Positions 53,337 to 64,000 of a stretch of 64,000 bases of DNA are shown in pieces. This DNA is from Paramecium pentaurelia (Eukaryota; Ciliophora; Oligohymenophorea; Peniculida; Parameciidae). The notes under the pieces are model-generated. The model was not told the origin of the DNA and made no database searches. It saw nothing but the letters and a program-made list of their open reading frames with translations. Made by a program: the position numbers and the translations under genes. Position 1 is the first letter of the stretch, and each line of letters starts with the position of its first letter. The stretch spans positions 372,001 to 436,000 of the forward strand of contig CAJJDO010000088.1 of the NCBI GenBank assembly GCA_905183005.1, written 5' to 3'.

Positions 53337-53432
53337 TTAAATACTTTATTAAACTTGAATCTCAAAAATAAAAATTTATCACTTTATTATTGAATATCAT
53401 CATAAAACTATCTATTATATTAAATATAGATT
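51857..53432. repeat. Contig-overlap block 3, second copy (1576 bp)
   Basis: Same sequence as 50280-51855; unique sequence resumes at 53433. Confidence 0.93.
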
Positions 53433-53504
53433 ATCAGTAAAAAAAAAGATGATATGAATTTATGAATAATTACTTAATAACTCAATTCTTAATTTGTACT
53501 TGAT

Positions 53505-55050
53505 TCATCCTTATTAAACAATCGACATCTTTTAAATTATGGATTCTCTTTTTTTTGTAGAAGGTTTTCCTAATACTAATCTTTCATATGTTGTTAAACC
53601 AGAATAATAATTTCTTATCTACGTGAGTATCAAATTTAATAATGGAATCATAAACAAAAATTCAATGATAGTTAGTATAATTAAAATTGTAAAGTTATTT
53701 TTTTCCATTGTATTTTAATCTGTCAGTGCCAAAATTCCAAGTATTATTATTAAAAGAAAATCAAGAAATAAGAATAAAAGAAATAACCAAAATATTGATT
53801 AATTGTCATTTCCAACCTAAAATTAAAGTAATTATATATATAATACGCAATTATTAACCCAAGGACAATGATGATCATATTTAATAACGCATCTTTTACA
53901 AAATTCACAATGCTTTGATCTATCAGGAGTTTAAATAAAACAATCGTAACAAATTTCAAAAGGTTCCAATTTATTTAATATAGACTTCAAATTTTATCTA
54001 ATTTTATTATATGAATAAATACTCATCTTTTGGATTAGCATATCCAGGATTTGAATATGAAACCAATACAAAACAGATGAAAAATAATGTAACAATTATT
54101 ATGAACATAATAAAACTTCCTGTATTTTAGTCTTTGTTTGTTGAATTTTAAACCAAGAATATAGTCCCAAAATTTGTGATCGAAAAAAATAATAAAAATA
54201 TTAAAGACTACATATATGATCTTTTTCCTAAATATAATAGTTGATACTTGGTTTCAAATTTAATTAAAGTAATAGAGATTTCCAAGAAAATCGAAATGAT
54301 TTTAAAGCATCAAGAGTTTAGTAATCCTCAGCCAAATCTATTGGTAACTAATCTTTTTTATTTCTAATATTAATGCTTCCACCTCTTTAAATTAATTTTC
54401 TTATTAATTTATAACTATTATTCAAAGCAGCAATATGCAATGGTGTATTTCCATTTGCATCCTAAATATTTATAGGATGCTTCCATTTCATCAGAACTAT
54501 AGCAGCATAATCACTTTTAGTAGAGCAAGCTAAATGTAAAGGTGTGACAGCATCTTGATATTTATTTTTAAAAGTTTCTTCCTTAAGCTTTTCTCTAATT
54601 AGTATCATTGTCAAAACATCATTTTTAATTGCAGCCATTCCTAATAGATTTTTGGGAATATAATATCTAGATATTTCATCTAGCATATCAATTTTACCTG
54701 AATAAATAAAATAATGAATGGCTTAAAGATCATATTTATCTTATTTTTACAACCATTCTTTTGCTTAAGACTGAAATTTAATCAAAAGCCTATTAAATAT
54801 AAATGAATTAGAATTTAATGCTAAATAATGCAAGACTGTTCGTTTTTCGCTATCTTCAAGGTCGTAAATATTTGGCACAGTGTCTACAGATGCATTTAAT
54901 ATTGGCATTTTATTTTTTTTTGCAGCTTCAATTAGATCAGATCCGCTATGAACTTTAGTTATATCCATAAAATTGTAAATAGTTTTGTTCTCTGGTTCTA
55001 CATTATTACCTAGAGTTACTACTGCTATGAAAAATATCTTACATTAAATT
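53505..55050 (-). CDS. Ankyrin-DHHC palmitoyltransferase, copy lacking first codons
   Basis: From the N at 55051 the frame runs through ankyrin repeats ([47 protein letters not shown]) and membrane helices to a DHHC cysteine-rich domain: [20 protein letters not shown], then [18 protein letters not shown] and the TTYERL motif, ending QKMSIVQQG before TGA. This is the HIP14/AKR1 layout; the DHHC cysteine forms an acyl-enzyme and S-palmitoylates substrates on Golgi or plasma membranes. About ten N-terminal codons are missing here and found only in the overlap copy (56266-56297). Introns of about 25 nt are present, one inside the DHHC domain between NNC and VGN. Confidence 0.9.
53837..55050. repeat. 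Contig-overlap block 4, first copy (1214 bp)
   Basis: Identical by eye to 55052-56265, ending directly before the N at 55051. Confidence 0.93.
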
Positions 55051-55051
55051 N
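55051..55051. other. Single-N contig junction 4
   Basis: A lone N between two identical 1214-bp blocks; it splits the ankyrin-DHHC gene. Confidence 0.93.
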
Positions 55052-56265
55052 TATATAATACGCAATTATTAACCCAAGGACAATGATGATCATATTTAAT
55101 AACGCATCTTTTACAAAATTCACAATGCTTTGATCTATCAGGAGTTTAAATAAAACAATCGTAACAAATTTCAAAAGGTTCCAATTTATTTAATATAGAC
55201 TTCAAATTTTATCTAATTTTATTATATGAATAAATACTCATCTTTTGGATTAGCATATCCAGGATTTGAATATGAAACCAATACAAAACAGATGAAAAAT
55301 AATGTAACAATTATTATGAACATAATAAAACTTCCTGTATTTTAGTCTTTGTTTGTTGAATTTTAAACCAAGAATATAGTCCCAAAATTTGTGATCGAAA
55401 AAAATAATAAAAATATTAAAGACTACATATATGATCTTTTTCCTAAATATAATAGTTGATACTTGGTTTCAAATTTAATTAAAGTAATAGAGATTTCCAA
55501 GAAAATCGAAATGATTTTAAAGCATCAAGAGTTTAGTAATCCTCAGCCAAATCTATTGGTAACTAATCTTTTTTATTTCTAATATTAATGCTTCCACCTC
55601 TTTAAATTAATTTTCTTATTAATTTATAACTATTATTCAAAGCAGCAATATGCAATGGTGTATTTCCATTTGCATCCTAAATATTTATAGGATGCTTCCA
55701 TTTCATCAGAACTATAGCAGCATAATCACTTTTAGTAGAGCAAGCTAAATGTAAAGGTGTGACAGCATCTTGATATTTATTTTTAAAAGTTTCTTCCTTA
55801 AGCTTTTCTCTAATTAGTATCATTGTCAAAACATCATTTTTAATTGCAGCCATTCCTAATAGATTTTTGGGAATATAATATCTAGATATTTCATCTAGCA
55901 TATCAATTTTACCTGAATAAATAAAATAATGAATGGCTTAAAGATCATATTTATCTTATTTTTACAACCATTCTTTTGCTTAAGACTGAAATTTAATCAA
56001 AAGCCTATTAAATATAAATGAATTAGAATTTAATGCTAAATAATGCAAGACTGTTCGTTTTTCGCTATCTTCAAGGTCGTAAATATTTGGCACAGTGTCT
56101 ACAGATGCATTTAATATTGGCATTTTATTTTTTTTTGCAGCTTCAATTAGATCAGATCCGCTATGAACTTTAGTTATATCCATAAAATTGTAAATAGTTT
56201 TGTTCTCTGGTTCTACATTATTACCTAGAGTTACTACTGCTATGAAAAATATCTTACATTAAATT
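55052..56265. repeat. Contig-overlap block 4, second copy (1214 bp)
   Basis: Same sequence as 53837-55050; unique sequence resumes at 56266. Confidence 0.93.
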
Positions 56266-56297
56266 AGAGGTTCAGCTGTTGCTGGTGATTCTTCCAT
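55052..56297 (-). CDS. Ankyrin-DHHC palmitoyltransferase, N-terminal part with true start
   Basis: This carries the likely start codon (56297-56295; [11 protein letters not shown]), the ankyrin repeats and the first half of the DHHC region, then is cut at the N. Together with 53505-53836 it makes up one gene of about 1578 bp. A short in-frame intron beginning GTAAGATA is possible just after residue 13; because its length is a multiple of three the frame does not settle it. Confidence 0.85.
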
Positions 56298-56357
56298 TTT
56301 TTTATTACTAATGTTATAAAATAATTTCATTTAATTTATAATCAATCATCATAGTAA

Positions 56358-56958
56358 TCAGATCATTTTTGTTTATTCTTCATCACTTGTTTTTGTATCA
56401 CTAAGTTTTGAGTTTGAAATAAAATTTGAATGATGATATACATGGTTATGATTGTTTCTATTCTATTTTCTCACAATAATCTTTTTTTTTAAAACACTCA
56501 TCTAATTGTCAATATCATGTTAAATTAATTCTGCCTAATCTCTTTATTGCATTTCATATTCCTAAAATTATAAACATTTCTACTTCCTATAATGTTTTTA
56601 TCTTTTCAAAACTATTATTTAGATCTGACTGAACTTGTGCTTGTTTTTCTAATTTTAATACTGGCAAAGAAAAATTATGTTAATGTCTATGTCCAATAGG
56701 TGTTTTATTCTCTGTTATAAGGTATTATTCTTTCAAATTCAATAAAGTAAAAGGTCTAGATAGGATGAATTGCATTTTTTCTAAGAAATATTATTTTATT
56801 GGGTCCTTTTTTAAATCATAAAACATCACAAGCTCCCCAATACTTAAAATAAGTTACTCTAAATCTTATTTGTCAGCTTCTTCCTAATAGAATCTTTATT
56901 CTAAATTATTTAATTTGGTGTAAAAGTTAGTATCAAATTTTTGTTGATTAATTGACAT
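56358..56958 (-). CDS. Small coiled-coil protein of unknown function
   Basis: This predicts 192 aa with one 22-nt intron that avoids an early TGA. The sequence is helical: FYTKLNNLEQRFYQEEADKQ, then LILSIGELVMFYDLKKDPIK, a middle part with FEKIKTLQEEYEMQQRDQAE, and a basic His/Asn-rich tail. No known family. The stop is 60 bp from the ankyrin-DHHC start. Confidence 0.72.
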
Positions 56959-57061
56959 TCAATATATTAATTACTACGCTTGTAAATATCAATAATTAAC
57001 TTTAATCGAAGAATTAAATCAGTTATATATACTAAGAATATTATAAATTAATTAACGAATT

Positions 57062-59484
57062 ATGAAAAATAACATTCCATAAAGTCCTTCCCCATACAAA
57101 TTAAAGGATTCTAATTTAAACTATGATACTTAACAATATCAAGAATTAATGAAAAATTTTGAAAATTTAATCAAAGTCACTTAAGACAAACTCTATTCTA
57201 ATTAAAAAAAAATAGAAGAAACTTGTAAGTGTTCAATAGAAGATCAATATTAAGCTTTATTAATGGAAAATGAGAATCTAAAATAATTGCTATCTGAATT
57301 ACAAATGAAATTAGAACATGATAATTCAAATGTTAAACCAATTGAATAACAATAATAATTTGAATCCTTTATGAAAGAAGCTGTATTAAAATCAGAATAA
57401 TAAAATGAACTTATAGAAAGATTATAATAACAAACATTTGAATTTTAGTAATAATTGTTAATTGAAAAAGGTTAACATTGTTAAACCTAAAAATAACTTT
57501 CAGATATTCAGGAAGATTTTCATAATTATAAAAAAGAACGAACTCTATAATAATGTTATGATTTCGAAGTAACTGAAAAAATCACTCAAGGCTATTCAGA
57601 ATTAGTTAAAGAAAATCAAAAATAGAAATAAGAACTTAAAGAACTTTAATTAGAAATAGACAAGTTAAGAATTGCATTAAATTAAGCATACATATCATTA
57701 TCAAAACAATAATAATAACATAAAATATCTTAAAGAATTATAAATCAAGAAGAAATACAAACAACTGGAACTTAGACAGAGGCTATAATATATTAACAAC
57801 ATGAAATATTAAAGGAAAGAATAAATAATTAAATGTACAATTTAGAAAAATTCATCTCTTAATATTTAGATAAAAAGAAGATGAGAAATAAATCAGCCAA
57901 TGAAAATAAATTTTATACTGATCTAAGTTGTTGGGTTGAATAAGCAAAATATGAATTGATTTCTTTAAAATAATAAATTACAGCATTGGTTACTGAAAAA
58001 GAACATTAAAAAGAATAACTAATTGCAGTCAAATAAGATTTCGAATAAGTTTAGAATTCTTTAATTTAAGAAACACAAGTATTAAAAAGTGAAATTAAAA
58101 GTTAGAATGATAAATATTAAATATTATTAGAAGATTTTAATAGAGCTTAAAATAAATATATTGAAATTGCTGAAGAGAAGAAATTAACTCATAATATCAG
58201 AAATTAATTAGAAAGAGAACTTAATGAATTAAAATTAAAACATGAATAATTAATATTAGAGTCTAACTCTTATGATACCTAATTTAAAATAATTACTTAA
58301 TCCTATTAAAGTGATAAGAAATTATATGAAGATTAATTAGATAAATTATAATAGAAAAATCTATCTTTAGAATCAGAACTCAATTAAAGTTTAATATAAC
58401 ATGAATAAATAATCAAATAACTTTAAGTAGCAAATATTAATATTTAACAATTATAATAATAATTGTAAGAATCTTAAGAAATTGCCAATCATTAATCTGA
58501 ATAGTTTTAATCAACATAAGATAAAATTACTTAGATAATTAAGGAAAAAGAATAACTTTTAATTACAAATATGGAACTTGAATAAAATTAATAATTATTG
58601 AAAGAGAATATAAATAAACTTAAAGAATTTTAATCCAAATCTGATAAAGAAAAATAAAGCAATCAAAATCTCATCTATGAAATGGAAAAAGAGAAGGAAG
58701 ATTTAAAAATATATTGTTAAAAATTATAGTAGGATTTAACAGATAGAAATGTTTAGTTAACATCTTTAAAAGAGCAAGTATCAAATATGGAATATTAATT
58801 ATATTTAACTCCATCTGATGATAAGTCTAGAATTGAAAATACCTATATGTCATCAAAGATTGAGGATTTAGAAAGTATTTTGAAAGAAAAAGATTAAAAA
58901 ATTGAAGATCTTGAAAGGTTGTATCATTTAACTAACTATGAATTGAGAATCTTATAGGATTATTAATCAACATTTGAAAAAGATTTAGATTTTTATAAAA
59001 CCAAAGTTTCAAAATTAGAATAAGAGTTAATAGAATAACATAATGTTTTATCCATTTCAAAAACTTCAGTCAATTCAAATATACGTAAAATATTAATTTA
59101 AAACATTTAGCAATTAATAAATTTGATGAATAAATTAAAATCATGTCTTCACCTATTTCTTCTTTAAAAATAGACTCTTAAAGTAATAATGGATCTCCTT
59201 AGATTTAAGTTAAAATATTATCTGGTGAAATTCAGAGACTGAGTCAAATTGTCAAAATATAATAGAAGAAATTATTAGATTTATAATATTTTATTGAAAA
59301 AATGATTACATCAAATGAATAAAATAGATTATTAGCTAAATAAATCCTTCTCTAAGCTAGTTAATGTGGAGAAATTAATGGATATAATTTATTTGAAAAA
59401 GTAAATCTTAATACACAAATCAGTGTTAATTCATGTGAAACTTTTGGTATTAATGTTCAAAGCATTGAAAAACATGAATTTTGA
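57062..59484 (+). CDS. Long coiled-coil protein (798 aa)
   Basis: It has one 26-nt intron near 59090 that is required to reach the last 115 residues. The whole protein is heptad-rich with Gln, Glu, Lys, Leu and Ile (LMENENLKQLLSELQMKLEH; KSEIKSQNDKYQILLEDFNR; LESILKEKDQKIEDLERLYH). There is no motor, membrane or enzymatic domain. Such proteins are typical of ciliate cytoskeleton or basal bodies, but nothing here specifies a location. It diverges from the small coiled-coil gene with 103 bp between start codons. Confidence 0.82.
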
Positions 59485-59533
59485 TTTATTTTCTATTGAT
59501 ATAAACACTTATATTAATTAATCTTGAGACAGT

Positions 59534-60248
59534 ATGGGGATGACAGAATGTAAAGAATGCCATTAGGCTTCATTAGAAGATCAATTACCATAACCTTTTT
59601 AACTATCAATAAGAGGAAGATCTCATTTAATTTCTATCACGTCTTATTAAGGAGAAGTTAAAACAGTAATTCTATATAATATATTATAGTTATCTGTGGA
59701 ACCGAATTTAGAGATTGCCTATCCACTTACATAAGAAGAATTAGTTGAATATGAAGAATAATTGAAAGCACCAATTAAACAAAGACTATAAGAACTTGAA
59801 CCTTTGCAAATCAGACCACTTAAATCAGTAAAACAAAAAGTTATTATGATAGTATGAATATTCAGAGAGAGCATATAAATTAAAAAAAACATAATCGATT
59901 TATTTAGGATAATGGAATAATGGAATACCATAAGGTTTTGGTATTATAATAAATCCGATTGAAAATTCATATTATGAGGGATCTATTTTGGGAGGTAAAC
60001 CTCATGGATTTGGAAGAAAAATTTATTCATAAGGAAACTATTATTAAGGTAGACTTATTGTATCATTTTATAAAGGTGAATTTGAATATGGAAAAATATC
60101 TAATCAAGGTTTAGTTGTAATAGGAAAGGAGAAAGATGATACAAAAGAATTAAATTAAAACGAGTATTTACAGTCAATTAATCAAAATATGAAAATTGAT
60201 TCTATATAAACTGAAAGATCTTAAGTAATGAGTTCGATAAAAAAATGA
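59534..60248 (+). CDS. Short MORN-repeat protein
   Basis: This predicts 229 aa with a 25-nt intron, or 221 aa if a 24-nt segment near 59669-59692 is also an intron (a multiple of three, so frame gives no answer). The N-terminus MTECKECHQASLED has two cysteines; then comes a helical part, and from residue 130 MORN-like units: SIYLGQWNNGIPQGFG, SYYEGSILGGKPHGFG and NYYQGRLIVSFYKGEFEYG. Likely a scaffold at membranes or cilia; no direct evidence. Confidence 0.75.
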
Positions 60249-60761
60249 TATTGTAAATAATTAAAAATTTCAATATATAAAATGCACTTTTTTCTTCTAT
60301 AATTTATATTATTGATTGATCTTAAATGATTCTTGATATTTTAATTTGAAAATTTAATATACATAAAAGATTTAATCTAAAAAATGTATCAAAACAATAT
60401 TTATATTTTGTATTCATTATTTTAATAATTGCTTTATTAGAAATGATTTTAGAGTTAATGCCTATGCAATATATAATATATTTACTTTATATTATTTTAT
60501 AAATTTCTAATATTTTATTTATAATTATAATAAAGAAAGAGAGAAAGAATAATTAATGTGTATTTCTTCTCATTTAAAATCCAATTTTTTTCCTTTACTT
60601 TTCCTGATTAATTCACATAAAATCATTTTACTATTTTAATTATTTAGATTATAATATATTATTATTATAAATCGTTAAAATTATTTCAAAATTTTTGAAA
60701 AGCATATCAATATTTAGTAACAAAATCTTTAATATAGAAAAATTATATATTATAAGAATTC
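60249..60761. other. 513-bp AT-rich intergenic region
   Basis: This lies between two plus-strand genes and should contain the promoter of the WD40 gene. It is very AT-rich with TAATAAAGAAAGAGAGAAAG purine-rich sequence near 60525; no gene or repeat is supported. Confidence 0.5.
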
Positions 60762-62948
60762 ATGTAAAAAGGCAATCATAAATTAGAGAAGAATAAATGC
60801 TCTGAACATAATGAGAAAGCAGTTTTTATTAGAACATCATTTACAAACAATAAACATCTCAAATTATGCTATAAGTGCATTCTAAATTAGAATAAAAATC
60901 TTATGCTAATAGAAGATGTTGAACAATAATTTTAGAATGCAAAGATTCAAATAATTAAAGAAATAAAAAGTAAAAGAGAAAGAAATTCTATTATTTTTAA
61001 GAATATTAAAGAAAACCTTTTAAAATTTTAGACATCAACTTAAGATAAAATATCATAAATTATGCTCAATATTGATGAGCATTTGAAATAAATTGCAAAT
61101 ACAAATTATGAAACTTTGGAAAATTTAACTGTTTTTAATTTTGATGAAATAGAAAAACTATTGATATCAAACACAATAAATTTTGAAAAAATCAAAAATA
61201 TGCTTTCCAATAACTTTTAGTCACTATCAACTAGCTATTTTATAAAAGTTAATGAATAATACTTAGCAAAAATAGAATTAGAGGAAGAAAATTATAAATT
61301 TAGATTAAATTAAGAACTTACTAATTGTAAGATTTAAAATACAATTAAGTTGCCTAATAACAATCTAATTTGTGAAAAGCATTAATCTCAATTAATGATG
61401 GTTGATCTAAGTGAACAATCAAATTTACCAAATAGAATAGCATGTTATTATTGTATTACAGAATATACAGCAAAATATACATCATTTGAAGAATTTCAAT
61501 AAGTTTGGATGAAAAATAAATCTAGATTATATGAATAATTTATTACTTATTAGAAATAGGTAAATTCTCAGATTGAGAATTCAATTGAGTTGATAAGTGT
61601 TTTTAAAGAAAAGATGATCAAATTTTTAGATGTCCATTAAACTGCATTAATCTAAATAAAAAATATACCCAATTTAGAATCAGTTTATATTGTTCAATAG
61701 TTGATATCTAAAGAATGGATTGATTTAAATGAATAAGAAATTATAGAGATTGCCAAAACATTAAGCTAATTGAATAAAGGATAAATGGTTAGTAAGGAAA
61801 TAAAAGAAGAATTCGATTAAAAATTATGGAAGTTTAAGGAATCTTCAAATCATTTAATTTCTTAATTTTAATTAATGCAAAATTAATTTATTCTAGATAT
61901 TAAAAATCTTTAGAAAACAGAAGAAGAATTAAAAGTGTCTAATTGTGGAATCAAGGAAGATTTATCATAGAATACAAATATGAATTCTAATAAAAAACCA
62001 ATTAATTATGATTTTATAGAATAAGATCCAATGTTAGATCTAAATATCAATTCTATCTAATTTAGTCCTGATTCATTAATATTAATTGCAGGATGCTCTG
62101 ATGGAAAAATACAAGTGTTTGAATTGAAATCTGAAAAATTAAAATTATTGGAAGTATTACATGAACATAAAAACTAAGTGGATTCATTGTTATTTATGAA
62201 AAAATCAAAGGAATTTTTATCAGGGAGTAAAGATGAAACAATGGTTATTTGGTCAGGGACTAAACAATATAAGGATTGGAGAATTAATTAAAAATTAAGA
62301 GGAAATAATGGAATGTTAAATTGCATGGCATTAAATAATGATGAAAATTATTTTGCAGCTGGCTGTGGAAAAACCTTAAAATTATGGTCCAAAGATAAAG
62401 AATGGAAGTTTTAATATACTATTTTGGAAGATAAAACAGATATCTCAAGTATTTGTTTTAGTGACTCTTAAAATATATTAGTTTCTTCATCTTATAATAG
62501 TAAATGCATTTCGATATTTCAATTAAGTAAGGCAAATACATGGGCAAGATCTTAAACAATTATGACTAATTAATGGGGATCCAATTTAATATTCTTAGAT
62601 AGTACATCATTCATATTTTAACCTTTTAATTAGGATATTTTGTAAATACATGATTTTCATCCATAATTATAACAATATGAAAAATCTAAGCAAATAAGAA
62701 TTGATTTTGGAAATCAGAACAATTACTCACCTTCTACATAAATAATTAAATCTTAAGATTTTCTCCTTTATAGAGCTGGATAAAATCTTAATTTAATAAG
62801 ATGCTTTAAGAATAAATAATTCAATATTGAATGGTCACTAAAACTAAGGGATGGCAGATAAATTTGTACAATCAGTGATAATTCTAAATATATAGCAACA
62901 TGGAATTAAGATACGAAAGAATTCTTAATTAGAAAACAAAAGGATTGA
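60762..62948 (+). CDS. Zinc-finger-like plus WD40-repeat protein
   Basis: A single open frame of 728 aa without introns. Two Cys/His clusters (KCSEHNEK with LKLCYKCIL near residues 14-42; ICEKHQSQL with RIACYYCITEY near 207-235) resemble B-box-type zinc fingers. A coiled-coil middle follows. From about residue 425 WD40 repeats run: SIQFSPDSLILIAGCSDGKI, SLLFMKKSKEFLSGSKDETM, ALNNDENYFAAGCGKTLKLW, CFSDSQNILVSSSYNSKCIS, and more degenerate ones to the end. The WD40 propeller would be a protein-interaction platform. This architecture looks like a ciliate-expanded family, from general knowledge only. Confidence 0.82.
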
Positions 62949-63304
62949 GAATATATAATAAAAATATCATAATTTAAAAATTATATTAATTTCTGCTATG
63001 TTATAAATTTAATTTTTCTTAATTCAAAGACATTAAAGGTCTACAAAAAAATCATTATCTAAAGATTTTGGTTGAAAAATAAACACCTTCATAACTAAAA
63101 TGCATTTTATTAAGATCAACTTTAACAGAGAATTTTGTAAATAACTGACTTATTTTTTAAATTATTAATTTTATCATCCATAAAATTATATTCTTTGTTA
63201 TTTATATATTCGCTTTTAATTTTATTAGAATGTGTTAATGTTGTAATCTAGTAGTAAGAAAACTACCATTTGCTTGACATTATTCCTAGATTAGGAGGAG
63301 GAGA
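62949..63304. other. 356-bp region with a possible gene remnant
   Basis: Mostly AT-rich with no complete gene. A short plus-strand frame near 63232-63309 ends in NYHLLDIIPRLGGGEC before TGA and faintly recalls the tail of ubiquitin. It has no start codon or upstream ubiquitin fold, so it is recorded only as a possible remnant or chance. Confidence 0.35.
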
Positions 63305-63583
63305 ATGTTGAGCAGCAACAATTCCTTAAGATAAACTACAAAATTCAATAATAATTTGCCGATTAATTTTGCATCGAATATCAATGATCACATCAATAAT
63401 ATTTCTGAAAAATCTTATACTTTTTCTGGTAAGTTAAATTAAGACGATATACTCTCTTCATTTTAATGGTTTTACAATCATAAAGAAGATTTTTTAATTC
63501 TTTATTATTGTTAGAATTAAATGAACTCTATATATATTATCATTGCATTGAATCTTGTGGAGAATAATTATTAAAATAGTTGA
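63305..63583 (+). CDS. Short hypothetical ORF (92 aa)
   Basis: From the ATG at 63305 the frame reads LSSNNSLRQTTKFNNNLPIN and continues through DILSSFQWFYNHKEDFLILY to TGA. A run of Gln codons (TAA/TAG) and balanced composition make it gene-like, but no family is recognised and it may be the first part of a longer spliced gene extending beyond 63583. Confidence 0.35.
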
Positions 63584-64000
63584 TAGTCTATAAAGCTGTC
63601 TGGATTTTTGTTTGTTAATTTCTAGACATATGCAATGTTCTATTTAGAGTAATGTATCCTATTAATTAAAAAATTATGATAGATATTGTAAACTAAAAAT
63701 AATTTTTTTTTTCTAGTTTTATTTTTTATCAATTCTTGTTGTTTAAAGTTAATCTATGCTGGTGAGAAGAGCGAAGTGCTGAAATTATAAACCACTTTAT
63801 CTGAGTATAATTTAGAAGCTACGCTTTTGCAAAAGAAATCTTAACAGTGAAAAAAAAATGTCAATTTTAAATCAAATTTATATCTCTAACATGAAAAAAA
63901 CATAAGTAACAAAATGTATGACTTAAAAATATTGAAAAATTGAATTTTTTTGGCAAAAACCAATTATTTATAAATTTTTCCAAATCATTTTAGTATATGT
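63584..64000. other. 417-bp right-end region without a supported gene
   Basis: A plus-strand frame of about 60 hydrophobic codons is open around 63580-63765, possibly a continuation of the ORF before it after splicing. Nothing else is supported. Confidence 0.35.

Noticed and set aside
44276..56265. Four tandem gene duplications of transporter, Ca2+ pump and DHHC gene
   Set aside because: Each duplicate is exact and its borders coincide with a single N; this is better explained by unmerged contig overlaps.

Overview
The window is protein-coding macronuclear DNA of a ciliate, most likely Paramecium. It is very AT-rich. Every convincing reading frame is crossed by many in-frame TAA and TAG codons and closed by TGA, which is the ciliate code (TAA/TAG = Gln). 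The frames are also broken by introns of about 21-35 nt of the form GTA...TAG, a size typical of Paramecium and much shorter than in Tetrahymena. Gene spacing is extremely tight, often 20-150 bp. No rRNA, tRNA, CRISPR, transposon or telomere repeat was seen. Genus assignment is inference; the genetic code and intron size are read directly.

Layout. 1-11 kb (all minus): a giant coiled-coil protein cut by the left edge, a PX-domain sorting nexin, a complete SERCA-type Ca2+ pump and an Aurora-like kinase. 11-17 kb: RAD23-like ubiquitin receptor (plus), converging with 2 nt to spare on a PH + CRAL-TRIO/SEC14 lipid-transfer fusion; then a Costars/ABRACL-like small protein, an aquaporin and a small coiled-coil protein. 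17-26.4 kb: MRD1/RBM19-like five-RRM ribosome-biogenesis protein, an unrecognised protein, a CD39-type apyrase, a MIR-repeat membrane protein and a TPR protein. 26.4-34 kb (all plus): a PH-like protein, a coiled coil, an ankyrin protein, a UBA-RBR ubiquitin ligase with membrane segments, a pseudokinase and a coiled-coil protein with a jacalin-like tail. 34-44 kb: major vault protein, a UBL/coiled-coil protein, a START-like protein, two small proteins, a secreted acidic protein ending in a beta/gamma-crystallin domain, and a nine-MORN protein.

44-56.3 kb is an assembly problem. Four single N characters (45531, 47899, 51856, 55051) each separate two identical blocks of 1255, 1535, 1576 and 1214 bp. 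The block ends exactly before the N and starts again exactly after it. These are overlapping contigs that were abutted instead of merged. The non-redundant sequence is about 58.4 kb. Within it lie one amino-acid transporter (AAAP family), one plasma-membrane-type Ca2+ ATPase and one ankyrin-DHHC palmitoyltransferase. Fragments of these genes must not be counted as paralogues.

56.3-64 kb: a small coiled-coil gene (minus), then on plus a 798-aa coiled-coil protein, a short MORN protein, a zinc-finger/WD40 protein and a weak terminal ORF.

Functional themes: Ca2+ handling (SERCA and PMCA), ubiquitin signalling (RAD23, RBR), phosphoinositide/lipid binding (PX, PH-SEC14, PH-like, START), probable dense-core-granule cargo (crystallin domain), and many coiled-coil/MORN/WD40 proteins of the sort common in ciliate cortex and cilia. 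I did not find a clearly new biological system; the most unusual points are individual proteins with lost catalytic or pore residues, unusual domain fusions, and the contig overlaps.
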